Source: Turritopsis dohrnii
Taxonomy: Eukaryota > Cnidaria > Hydrozoa > Anthoathecata > Oceaniidae
Assembly (NCBI GenBank): GCA_027922465.2
Contig: BQMF02000202.1
Span: forward strand, 310,001 to 374,000
DNA length: 64,000 nt
Direction: 5' to 3'
The notes under the pieces are model-generated. The model was not told where the DNA came from. It searched no databases and worked only from the letters and a program-made list of their open reading frames with translations. The translations under genes and the position numbers were made by a program. This document shows positions 10,846 through 22,289 of this stretch, piece by piece; the stretch's first letter is position 1; each line of letters opens with the position of its first letter.

Positions 10846-11411
10846 TAAATAATTGTGTTTAAAACAAACAATTGAAGTGCGCCAAATGAATTATTAACGC
10901 TGGGTCTATGTCGAGAAAATTAATTTTGCCTGAAGATGAAGTAATCTGAACAAACGAAGCATTCGTTTAAATCAGAACACTCCAGAGTTTGTTGTCTTTA
11001 TTCTTCTTGCAGTAAAAGCTTGTAAAAAGTCTGTCAGGATTATTAGTTGATTGAAAATCAAAGGAAGACTGTCTATTGTGATAAAATCTTCTTTTTGACC
11101 GTATAAGTAATACAAATAATACAGCATACAATAAAAGAAATTCAGTAGATGCAAATTACGCCATTATCCGTCTTTTGGTCAATTACATCGATATTGCTTA
11201 TCATTTATATCCGAAGCATTCGAGAAAAGCGTACTTCTTGAACAATTGAACTCATCATCATACTTCTGATTTAAAAAAGGAAATGCAACGTTGTCAGAAA
11301 GTCCAAAATCTGAAAAAGTGACCCAAGTTTGGCCACCGTTCTTATCATTGGCAAAATGCAAAGCCAGAGTTCTTATAAAACTGTTGTTTTAAATTGCAAA
11401 AAAACTAGGGC

Positions 11412-12010
11412 GCCATATGATTGGTGTGACATATCACCAGTAACAAACAAACTGATTGTTTAGTTAACTCTGAATCTACTGTCGTTTTAGAAATCCACAA
11501 TATTGGAAAGGTGTTGACGAGAAAAAATTTGCCAAGACGTTTTTGGTGACGGCGCTGGGACATCGCTGAAACCCTAGGTGATATCTTGGTAATGGTTGGT
11601 TGCTGGGGAACGTTCCCTTATATTTCATTTATAGATGAGTTTCTATGGTCTATAGCGACAAAACAGAAAACCAAATTTAAATAAAGAAAAGATGAGTTGT
11701 TAAGTTATGATGGCTTTAACCGTTTGCTGAATATCTTGAGGTAATTCGTGATTTATGATTTGAGGTTCTTCATTCATGCTTTCAATAATTTGACATATAT
11801 AATTCAACACATTTTCAGTTGATCAATGTATAATACACAGTTTTGCCTCGTACATCTCGCTGTCTGAAAGCACATTTTCCATGTTATTATAAAATTCTCA
11901 TGCTGGAAAATCTCACACATTTTATAGTTGTATTTTGACTGAAGTATTGTGTCTCTGTCGGAGAACGCTCACAATTCAAAAGAGTGCTGGAAGGGATGTT
12001 ATATCAGGTT
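11412..12010 (+). repeat. Diverged duplicate of the GPCR 5' flank, copy 1
   Basis: Starting at GATTGGTGTGACATATCACCAG, this stretch matches, with many substitutions and small gaps, 15668-16360 and 17078-17600 (shared landmarks: ATCACCAGTA, ATGAGTTTCTATGGTCTATAGC, CTTCATTCATGCTTTCAAT). No ORF of its own. Confidence 0.6.
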
Positions 12011-12367
12011 AAGCCTTAAGACTTGACTTCTAGACTTGGGACTTCATAAAAGTTTAATAATTTTTAAAATACTCCATTTTATTGTTTTTGAGCTATGGAT
12101 TTTTCAGATGTATCTATAGATACACTCAGAATTGTGTATATCAACGTTTTGAGTCTGAAAATAGTTGTTAAAGAGGAACAATTAAAATATTCTGTAGTCG
12201 TCTTTTAGCTTTGGGATAAAACTTTCGCCAGTGTTAGATCTTTCCGCATCAAAAAGGCACGTCCTCCCTTGTCATGAGGTTGATTGTTTTGGTAATGGGC
12301 AACACTTCGCAAGTCTTTTCTGCAAGAGATCTATTTACAAATTTAAGGCGAATATGGACTTCGGATA

Positions 12368-12485
12368 ATTGTCCACGGACCGCCCGGATCGGTTCGCAAA
12401 ACAATAGATCACGTGAAAATAATACTTAATGATTTCGTGTGGTCTTTTTGCTTACCGAATCCATTTGGTCTGGTCCGTGGACAAT
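12368..12485. mobile_element. Small palindromic MITE, TA-flanked
   Basis: The left end ATTGTCCACGGACC and right end GGTCCGTGGACAAT are perfect inverted repeats, and weaker pairing continues inward. Both ends are flanked by TA (12366-12367 and 12486-12487), as for Tc1/mariner-type insertion. It is 118 bp long and non-coding. Confidence 0.65.
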
Positions 12486-12489
12486 TATG

Positions 12490-14447
12490 TGAAATTTTTT
12501 CAAACGCTCTTCTTATCGCTGTTTTGAACTTTGCTTTACCAGTTCACCCAACTTAGACTTCATACCTTCCAAAACCTTGAGCCAGATATTCAAGCAACTG
12601 AAAAAACTCTATGGATCCTGAGCAATTACCCCGTGTAAATACAGAATAATGCTGCAACATACTTTGGGAAACTAAGTTCCATCATAAAGCGCTTGTGAAA
12701 AGCCAACATCATGCCAATGCCTTGAAAATCCTTCCGATTTTCAAGTCTGGAAGTAAGAAAGACTTTTTTGTAAAACAATTGTGCAAAACCTATACTGCCG
12801 GTTTGTTCAAAAAGTTTCGAAAATGTTTTTACTGAAGTGGCGTAAGCCGAAAATCTTTTAAATAAAATTGTGTTATTTATTCATTTTACCATTAGTTAAC
12901 ATGGCAAATAATTTGAATTTTCGAAAATGTATATACATACTCAACTACCTGTATTCCTAGCAGAGAAAAACTTTTTTGAAACAAAATTGGCAGTCACACT
13001 ATTCCTAGAAATGTTACCATGACCATGTGTAAGAAGATGGAGGTAATTCCTATCAAACATAGCAAGTAGTTTGGAAACTGGAAAATTATAGATTATCTTG
13101 AAAGGAATAAGAACTTTTCACCATTTATCTTTTGGAGAAAATACTAGGTGCAAATGAAAAATGCAATGTTCTTTCTGCAACCTGCTACATATGCAGAATA
13201 AGCTGCATACTTCGAAACTATAACCTGTGCTGACGACCGCCCCATTTATGTCGGAGGTAACCAACAGATGGTATCCAGAAAAATGCGGGATTATTTCATA
13301 AGTGTGTCATAATGATTAGATATGAATGGACATCCAAAAGGGACAGACAGTGTACATGCCGTTTGGTATGTCCCAGAAAGTTAATAGCATAGGAATTAAT
13401 CATAAATAAAAGAAGTTCTTAAATACAACGTCTTATAAATATCTCTGATTTCAATTCGATCAGATTCTTCTCTTCGGAAATCTAATAGGTTATCATATTA
13501 ACATAAGTACGACTAGACGCTTTCCATGAATTTGGTTGGACTGCCATGACTACATCACGCTTGAATGACCAACCACACATAAATAAAACATAACTGATGT
13601 AGTGCTCAGTAATTGAAATGATATTATTTCAATTTAGTTTAGCGTTTAAATTCAATAAGGCACATGTTGCTGTATTATGTCTGCGAAACTTCAATACCTT
13701 GAATTTTTTTCTTAAATCTTAATCATTTTAAGAAAGTGGGGGAATCTTTATATGCGAGAAACATGTTGTTTCAGACTTACTATTTTTTACAGTTGTGAAG
13801 GATAAGTAGAGAATGTCGATAATGAAAAATAATCTATCTGAGTTTACATCTGTGCGATTGGTTTTTCAGCCTCCCATTTCCCAGCAAGTGAAGCGGAACG
13901 TAGCTATTTTTTGGCGAGATCAGATATTGTCATCAAATTACTAAGAGAGAGATGTTTTCAGCTACCAATCAATGAAAGTTCTTTCAGAACATACCAAGTA
14001 TTGGCTCAATTACTTGATCTTCAAATGTCTTGATATTAACATGATTGATTTACATAGATACATATAGATACATATATATTTTCAACTCTAAGATAATCCA
14101 ACTATTTTCCGTGACAAATAGTCGTAAGAGAATAATATGAAAGTACTATAGAGTTTGTTGGTCTTATCATCGAGAACCGTCTGCTCATTATTTGCTATGT
14201 TATCAAATGTACAGACTTCAAAACATCAAGTTCATTTTGCTTGTAAGTTTTTTTGTTTATTTTTGTTTTGTTTTTTGTTTTGTTTTTTTATTAGAAATAA
14301 TCAGAAATATTTTCGAGATTTTTAAGGATTGTCTTAAGTTTTGTTTATGTGTTTAAGTGTTCAATGTATTATAGCAAAATTGACCATTTTTTGGTGGAGG
14401 ACAGTCCAAAGTGGTGGTATTCATAGTTAAGTACACATTTTTCCCGG
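12490..14447. other. Intergenic; no gene seen
   Basis: No supported coding sequence. 13882-13975 (AGTGAAGCGGAACG and following) is a diverged copy of a stretch near 38045-38130. A T/G-rich low-complexity run lies at about 14247-14292. Confidence 0.45.
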
Positions 14448-14551
14448 GAAATGCTTTGAAGTTGCTGGTTCTTCAAGAAATGCTTTGAAGTTATTGGTGC
14501 TTCAAGAAATACTTTGAAGTTACTGGTGGTTCAAGGGCTTTGAAGTTACTG
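14448..14551 (+). repeat. 29-bp minisatellite, about 3.6 copies
   Basis: The unit GAAATGCTTTGAAGTTRYTG with a GTKSTTCAA tail repeats three times, followed by a partial copy. Copies differ by one to four bases. Confidence 0.7.
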
Positions 14552-14859
14552 AATAGCTGTTTAAAGGAGATTGCTTTTGGTTTATTATTTACCAGCAAAT
14601 TCACTTCGGTTCTTCTAGTAGTCATAAAGATTTTCCATCGAAAATCTCTAATAACAGAATTTTAATTTAAAGTTATATGCAGTCAATATATTCGATTCTC
14701 ATAAATCCAATGTGAGCTTTGTAATAGAAAATAATATCACCTTAGAAAATGATTGCCGCACAGTGGTTTCAATATATGTCTTTAAATTTTACTTTCTATA
14801 TACATTCATAAATGCTTTCATCAAACATCTGGAAAATGAGAAGTTTTAATAAATGTCAG

Positions 14860-16670
14860 ATATTGTTATTGAGCCTCAATTTTTCACAAGGTGTGAAACA
14901 TAAACAACAGTATTAACCATAGAATTTGACAGGACGTAGATATTAAAGGAACAACGACACAATAGCTTTCAACAATAGGATTGGAAGGTTATGACAGTGA
15001 GTTAGTCAGTCCAAGAGAAGTCAGGCTCTTACCTACATGCTGTGACTTTCACTTTGTGAAATAAAATACTTTTCGTGTCGATGCTAGATTAAGTACTTTT
15101 TTAACTTGTTAATTCAAACTTGATCCAACCTAGGTGTGACCATCATGAAACATCTGGTACAACAACATATTACTTCAGAGGTTGCAGCCATGTTGTTTAA
15201 TCGTAGAAACTAAAGTAATATTACATGAACCATGAACGCTTCAAATGCCACTTCAAATTTTTTAACTTTTTTCCAAGAAATAGAAAATACAGTTGCTACT
15301 CACTATCTGGAAAAAACACCTTGGTGTAGTCATCATTTACAACTCGTAATAAATAGCGTTTTTTCAATTCTTTAACTTTTTATCCGGTCCATTAAGACTT
15401 CGAGATAGTGGGACTGGACTGTATTTGAAACAGCAACATTTTGTCTAGAGGTTGTTGTTGCGGTTTTCGTTGCGACTCACAATATTTGAAACAACAATTC
15501 AAGCCTCCGTTTTTTCAAATCTTTGGCTAGATGTAAGGCTTGTGTTCATATGAAGTTGTTCCTGGAAAATATAGACCTGCAATGAACAACTGCGTGGTAA
15601 CTGGGACTTAATTTGTAAGATAAGATAATTGTTGTGACCAGAGAAATGTAATATGACATATACATTTGAATATCTCTGGTGTGAAATATCACCAGTAGCT
15701 ACAAACAGTACGAAACAATTCTGAACCTACAGTCAGTTTAGGACTACAACATATTGGATAGGTGCTGACAAGAACAATTTGGTACAAAAGGTTTTGACTT
15801 CTTTGAAACTTTTGACAGATGATTTCATCCTGATGGTTGGTCACTGGGAAACGATCCCTAATACATTCCATTTATTTATGAGTTTGTCATGGTCTAAAGT
15901 GACAAAAAACAAATCCAAAACTAAATAATCTAAATTGATTGATATAATTGATATACCCTTTATGAAGTTATTTTAAATTTTATTACGTTCTTATAGCTGA
16001 ATATTTTGCGGTAAGTGGTGACTTGTTATGATATGAACTTCTTCATTGATGTTTCCAATGACTGGAAATGAATAATTCAACACGCAGTTACTTTTTCATT
16101 AAATCAATATTAATTCGTTTGAAAGTATTTTTTAACATACTTAAGTACTATTTTTCCTTGATGAATATAAAATACACTGATGGTTCTCGTAAATCTCACT
16201 GTCTGAAAGGACATTTTTCTATGTTTTTATAAAATTCTCATAATGGAAAAATATAAAAGATCTTAGTATGATTGCTTTTTGATTGAGCTGTGGTGTCTCT
16301 TTCGAAGGGCGTTCGCACTTCTAAAGAGAGCTGGTTGTGATGTTACATTAAGGATTAACCGACAGTTAACAAACTAATTCTACACATCGAATTTCAAGCT
16401 CAACTATTTATCAAACTACCACCGCCTTTTATGTTTAGTGTTACTATTTCATATAAACATTTGTTTTTAGGTTATTTGAATTACTTGTATATTTTATTGA
16501 AAGATTAAAAAGGAAAAGAAAAGTAGTTCTCTGTAATGAGTTTTCAGGACACAGTGTTCTTTTAAGCGAAATTCTTCTGGGAGAAAATAGACAATAAATG
16601 AAAATGTTGGAAAAATTAAATGTCAATATTGATGTTATTTTTATCTGACTTTAATATTTTCCTCATGGTT
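14860..16670 (+). repeat. Diverged duplicate of the GPCR 5' flank, copy 2
   Basis: The first part (14860-15310) matches 16670-16890 (TTTCACAAGGTGTGAA, CTTCAGAGGTTGCAGCCATG). The 15668-16630 part matches 17078-17900, including GTTTTCAGGACACAGTGTTC and AATAAATGAAAATGTT. The copy ends where copy 3 would lead into the GPCR exon, and no receptor ORF follows it. Confidence 0.65.
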
Positions 16671-17960
16671 GAATTTCAGTTTTTCACAAAGTGTGAATCA
16701 TGGTAACAAAGTTGGTAACAATAGCTTTCAGCGTTCAAATTAGATCCGATCACTTTCTTCAGAGGTTGCAACCATGTTCTTTAATCTAAAATCATGTAAA
16801 CTGATCATGTAGGTTTCACCGATTCAAACTTCAACCTTAATTTTCTATAATGACGTCATGTTTTCTAGGCAATAGAAAACATTTTGCCTACATACACGTT
16901 GTTATTATTGGGCTTTTTGGCATGATCAACTACGACGAAGTTTTGAAACTACAATTTAAGCCACAGTTTGTAATTATCATTGGAAAAATCTGAGGTATAC
17001 TTTGTTTTGAAATTGTAAACTTGTTGTTGAAAACATAAGCTTCTAATAATAAGCGACTGTGTGTAACTGGGACGTACCATGATTGGTGTGACATATTACC
17101 AGAAGCTAAGAAATTGATTGGTTAAGACTATTCTGAGCGTACTGTTGTCCCCTTACTCACTTCATTTTTTGATGAGTTTTTCAAGGTCTATAGCAACAAA
17201 AAGCAAAATCAAACCTGAATAAACTAAATTGGGTTATTTAGATATCTTTGCTTTACTTTTTATTGTGTTCCGGTCGTTGAATATTTTGAGGTAACTCGTG
17301 ACTCGCTATAATATAAGCTTCTTCATTCATGCTTTCAATGATATGACATAAATAATTAAACACACAGTTACCTTTTTATTAAATCAATATTAATATAATT
17401 GAATTTATTTTTCCTAACATACTAGAAGTACTATTTTTAAATAATGAATTTATAATACACAGATGGCTCTGTCTCGTAAATCTGGCTGTCTGAAAGGACA
17501 TTTTTCAATGTTTTTATGAAAGTATGTTTGCATTTTGACTGGGCTGTAGTATCTCTTTTGGAAAGCGTTTCACACTTTGAAAGAGTGCTGGTTAAGATGT
17601 TGCATGAATGTTGCATCAAAGATTAACTTATAATTAAACTGATTCTAGACATGGAAGTTCAAATTCAACTATTTATCAAGGTTCCACTACTTTTTATGTT
17701 TAGTGTTAATATTTCATATAAACATTTGTTTTTGGTTTATTTGAATTTTTCGTATGTTTTATGGAAATATTGAAAAGAAAAACAAAAATAGTTCACAGTA
17801 ATGAGTTTTCAGGACACAGTATTCTTCTAAACAAAATTCTTCTGGAAGAAATTAAACAATAAATGAAAATGTTTGAAATTTTAAATGTCAATATTGATGT
17901 TGTTATTTTTATCTCACTTTAATAATTTTCTCATAGTTTCAATACAGAATATTTCAAACT
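16671..17960 (+). repeat. GPCR 5' flank, copy 3 (adjacent to the gene)
   Basis: This copy is contiguous with the receptor gene and ends in an acceptor-like tract (ACTTTATTTTAG, AG at 17968-17969) one base before the start codon. It probably includes the intron or 5' UTR of the receptor. Confidence 0.55.
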
Positions 17961-17970
17961 TTATTTTAGG

Positions 17971-18861
17971 ATGGTTTTGCTTAGCAGTAAAGACTACACA
18001 TTATTAATCTTACAATATATATTACGTTCAATATCAATATTTTTGCATCTGTTTGGAATCGTGTGCTTGTATAAACAAGCAAAACGCAGTGGAAAACATT
18101 ATGTTTTGCTGATTAATTTAAGCATTGCTGAAATCTGTATGAATAGTACGTGGGCCGTGGAAACCATAGTGATTTACTTTCCTCAGTATATCAACAATTG
18201 TCGTATTGCAGTAGCATTTCATAGAGGTACCGTGTTAGCTTTTTATACAGCTTTGATCATTTTAACATTGGACAGACTTCTTGCTGCTGTTTTGCATTTG
18301 AGATACAAGTATTATGTGACTAATAAAAGAACATGCCGGCTACTCGTTGGGTTATGGATTTTTAGTCTAATGTGTTCAATTCCATTTTACTTTGTTGGTC
18401 TTCGATTCGAGCACCAAAACATGAACGCAACTTTTTACATATCATTAGATTTTTTGTACATTTTTCTGGCAATATTAACATATAGCATTATATTCACCAT
18501 TTTAAAGAGAAGCAATCTTAAGCTTGGTGGTTTAAACAAAAAATCTTGGAAAAAGGCTCATCGTGTACCATTCTTGATAATTATAACTTATGTAATATTT
18601 TTTGCAATACCAGATATAGTTGGCAAATTTCCGACTAAAAATTCTTACTATACTTACTGGGCAGGAATTGCATTGTCACTTGGCGTTATTTCAGATCCAG
18701 TCATTTATGTTTTCTTACAAAAGGAGACAAGACAGACGGCTAAGTTGTTGCTTTGCTGTGGAACCACGGACGGTGTTTCTAATGTTTCAAGCGAGAAGAT
18801 TCCAGATACACCAGATATAAACAGAAATCAAGGAAAACGTATGGCTGAACTGTCGATGTGA
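17971..18861 (+). CDS. Rhodopsin-class (class A) orphan G protein-coupled receptor
   Basis: The 296-codon intact frame has seven hydrophobic segments: about 14-34, 44-68, 82-103, 122-145, 155-178, 197-216 and 228-249. TM3 ends LTLDRLLAAVLHL, that is DRL where most family members have DRY. TM7 carries SDPVIYVFLQ, a variant of NPxxY. Cys77 sits at the start of TM3, but the second extracellular loop shows no partner Cys. The tail has a LLLCCG pair suited to palmitoylation. The N-terminus is very short (about 13 residues before TM1). A 3' splice-like AG is one base upstream of the ATG. The ligand is unknown. The variant motifs fit the many lineage-specific orphan receptors of cnidarians. Confidence 0.8.
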   Translation: MVLLSSKDYTLLILQYILRSISIFLHLFGIVCLYKQAKRSGKHYVLLINLSIAEICMNSTWAVETIVIYFPQYINNCRIAVAFHRGTVLAFYTALIILTLDRLLAAVLHLRYKYYVTNKRTCRLLVGLWIFSLMCSIPFYFVGLRFEHQNMNATFYISLDFLYIFLAILTYSIIFTILKRSNLKLGGLNKKSWKKAHRVPFLIIITYVIFFAIPDIVGKFPTKNSYYTYWAGIALSLGVISDPVIYVFLQKETRQTAKLLLCCGTTDGVSNVSSEKIPDTPDINRNQGKRMAELSM

Positions 18862-19061
18862 CATTTACAAAATTTTCAAAATCTTAAGGTGTAAAAACGG
18901 CGTTTCAACAAATATTCAATACTGTTTATTTTCTCACTTATATTTCGATAAGTAATGTATCCCACTCACTCATAGCAGGTCTAAACCAGCACAGTAGACA
19001 GGCATTATCAGAATTATTTTGGATGACATATTGGAAGAATCCTACATTTTCTATCGGATTT

Positions 19062-20701
19062 TCATATATTCATCAATTGGACTTTTTGGCTTTTTATCCA
19101 AGATGAGAATTGAGATATCCTTGATGACACTGTGTAGGCTTTTGCTGAGTTGCAGTCAATGGGGCCATAAGTAAGAGCTCCGTGAAGTTCCCATCTTCCT
19201 CCAATATTGCAAACAAATGGACCACCACTGTCACCAAAACATCCAGATTGTCCCGTTGCACCAGCATTGCCTGCACAAATCATCGCACTTGTTACAAGTA
19301 TGGCAATATTTTAGTGGTTTTGGTTTTCACATACTGCATTTGATACGACTGGTAACTGAGCTTGCTAAGGGATCGTTGCCATGGAACCACGATGGCTCGT
19401 TTTACCCCATCCTAAAATATAAGTGGAAGTCTATATTTGGCAGTACTAAACATTATAAATGCTTAGTAAACACACGCGATTTAAATACTACAAAATGTAA
19501 GATTTAATACTTTTCAGAACATATAGGATGGCTTGTTGATTGTGGATTGCAAAATCGACATCTTTGATGACGTTATGTTTTTGCAAGTTACTTTAATCAA
19601 TTGAAAATCTCCATACCAGTTATTGTACAGCTCGTTCCTACAGGAGTTTCACCACTTGGAAGACAAACTGGCTTGACGTATGAGTTAAAAGTGATTGGTG
19701 TGGCAACCCTCATCATGGCAATGTCGTTATTCCTTGTTATTAAGTTCCATCTTGGGCGAATGACAATTCTTGTTACTGCAATGTCTTTTTCTGATCCTTC
19801 TTGTCTGTTCCTGTCATGCTCACCAACTCTAGTAAACCAAATGAAGCTTCATAGTCAGCACACTAGATTGTTTTAATAACGTTGTCATCAGACCATAGAT
19901 ATCAGACTATATTTGGCAATCTCTTGTATCTTTTTTTAATGAATATAATTCAGTTTTTCCGCAAATGTATTGGAAAATATAATTAAATCTTTGAACTGGT
20001 CATTTTAATCAACCAATTAAAATTTAATTAACTACATTTTTCCAAGACATAAACCGTGTATTTTCAAAAGCTACCTCTTCATGTTTCACATACCAACATG
20101 AAAAATGTTGAAAGGGACTTTCCATTAATGCAAATATTATTTTGGAATGCAGTATACTAACTGAAAAAAGTGCAGTGATTTAGTTGATAAGCTTCCACAT
20201 AATTTATTCTAATCCCGTTACCTGATTCTATAGAGGCGAGATTTGTGTTTTTCGTAATAAACATATTTTGCATTCCCACGTCTAGCTGTTGTGCCAGCAA
20301 TCACTCTTCCTCGTGAAAACTCAGGCTTGCCACAACCTAAGAATATAGAAAATATTTTTGTTTGGAAACTCGTGGTGCAATTATAGTTTGTAGCAACCTT
20401 GTTACTTTTGTTAGGTATGATTTAAATAATCATTTCCTTTACAAAAGATGGCAAGTTATGATATGTGACAATTTAATGTCCAGTTCAGCAGTTCTGCCCA
20501 ATCTAGATAGCGTGATTTTGATTTATTAACCTTATTACCCAGAAATTCTGTTTGTGACGCACAATGTCCATAGGAGTAAAAAAGTTCGGACAGCGTTATT
20601 TTTCCGTAATATTTTTAATATAAACCTTTACCTCCTGGGTTTGTATTTGGCTTTACTTCTGCCACAGCAACAACAACAAGAAAAAACAAAAAGTTTTTCA
20701 T
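19062..20701 (-). pseudogene. Chymotrypsin-family serine protease, pseudogene copy 1
   Basis: Four homologous exon pieces lie on the minus strand. Exon 1 (20701-20632) encodes a signal peptide starting MKNFLFFLVVVAVAEVKP. Exon 2 (20336 to about 20276) begins GCGKPEFSRGRVIAGTTARR but breaks off before the catalytic His region. Exon 3 (19846-19617) is intact with catalytic Asp in TRNNDIAMMRV. Exon 4 (19411-19062) holds GCFGDSGGPFVCNIGGRWEL. Exon 4 has two in-frame stops, TAG at 19365-19367 and TAA at 19311-19313. Loss of the His-containing segment and two stops make it non-functional. Splice junction positions agree with the intact copy at 33192-35641. The 60 bp upstream of the start codon is also conserved with that copy. 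Confidence 0.88.
19912..20009. repeat. 98-bp sequence shared with 30832-30929
   Basis: TTTGGCAATCTCTTGTATC to the final TTTTAAT is about 90 percent identical to 30832-30929 and has the same length. Here it sits in the intron between exons 2 and 3 of protease copy 1. Confidence 0.75.
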
Positions 20702-20762
20702 CCTCAATCAATCGTCCTGTCATACAGATGATATAATGTTAAATGGTTCCCCAACTAGAACA

Positions 20763-21603
20763 TTATGTAGTTATAAGTACGCTTTCCTGTTTGCCCAGCT
20801 GCCTATGAACGTCCATTCAGCTGTGAAATGGAACTTGAGTAGTCTGAAATACATGTCTCGTTCAAAATGACATTGCTGATACACCTAAAGACATTTACAT
20901 ATATCTGCTTCCTTCATATTTTCTTTCATTGAAGGTTATTTCAGTATATCAAAACTTAACATATTTTTTCCATTTCCTAATTATTATTGTTATCAAATGC
21001 ATTTCTGGTGTATCTTTCCTGTAGAGTTTTAACATAATTGTAATTAATTTTTATAAATTTTGACGGAATTTTTTTGAGCTGTTTTTTTTGCCTTTCATAC
21101 TGGAAGTTCGTATATTTAAAAAAAGAAAGACTGAAGTGTAATCAAAACCAGATGACTTATTCTGAAAAATGAAGAAATAACATACAGTTAGACTGGTTCC
21201 AACCATGGACATATCAAAAGAGAAGTACTCACAACTAATTCCTAAGCTTTTCATTCATATTATTAAATCTATTATTATCTATTATTTCTTTGATTCTTTG
21301 CCTTTCTTTTCACTGGATGATGTTTTACATGAGCGGGTTTATACGAAATTCACAAGAAATGTGAGAAAAATATGATGAGTAGATACATCTTCGACTTTCT
21401 TTAGCATCCGTAAATTGGAATTGGAATTGATACATTCCTGGGAGTTGTGCAGTATTCTGTGTATATACTTTTATCCAAAGAATCAGTACTTAGAGAGACG
21501 CCTGGTCAATGTCTGAGAATATACAGGAGGTAGACTGTCTTTTCATTCATTTCTGAAGATTTCATGGTTCGAGGTATCAGAGTAAGAAAAATTGATTTTA
21601 AAA
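20763..21603. other. Intergenic; nothing recognised
   Basis: AT-rich sequence between the protease pseudogene promoter side and the BEL/Pao element. No ORF with a recognisable domain and no clear repeat. Confidence 0.4.
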
Positions 21604-21608
21604 CAAAC

Positions 21609-22198
21609 TATTGGGGCCCGATCCGAACAGACAGAACACACAGGTCCAATAGTTTTATGACTCAAAGTTCTCACTGAACTTAGGCTATAACGAAACACAA
21701 AATACAAGAATTAATACAAAAAACTACAAAAATACAAAAAAGACGAAACTAGAAAAACTCAACTAAAAATGACTGACGAGCAAAATAAATGTAAAATAAA
21801 TGTAAAGTTCAAACACAGAAATAATGACTACATAAATAAAAACAAACAAGACTAAATAATAGACAAAATACTTACTAAATCACTTTGAGTAAACCACCAC
21901 TACAACTACCACACGTTTTAACATACGACAAAAAACATTGCAAACGCACTACGTATATACAGATGACGAAAGAAAAGAAACGATACAAATGACATGAGAA
22001 ATTAACTACTATAATGAAATAACGGATAAGTACAATATAACAAAGAAACGTGAACTACACAATATGATACGCAGGGAACGAAGTAAATACACGCACGGAC
22101 TAGTAAAACCGTAACGATTAACTATGTAGCAAATAAAAGACAACGAAGGAGAGCGCACTTTGCCGCAGCCTCTGTGCTGCCTACACAGGGCAGCAACA
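21609..22198 (-). repeat. BEL/Pao 3' LTR
   Basis: 590-bp direct repeat of the right LTR, starting TATTGGGGCCCGATCCGAAC and ending GGCAGCAACA on the plus strand. It keeps the uninterrupted site (ACTACTATAATGAAAT near 22007) where the right LTR carries a MITE. The few substitutions relative to the other LTR suggest a fairly recent insertion. Confidence 0.9.
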
Positions 22199-22202
22199 TA
22201 AT

Positions 22203-22212
22203 GCCCCCTCTT
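22203..22212 (-). other. Polypurine tract of the BEL/Pao element
   Basis: The minus-strand AAGAGGGGGC lies four bases before the 3' LTR and is the expected plus-strand primer site for reverse transcription. Confidence 0.65.
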
Positions 22213-22289
22213 GAGATGTCTTTTGCTAGACATCGAAAAATTCTACAAACTACTTTCTACAAGCAATACAAGTTTGTGAATTGGTCGTT

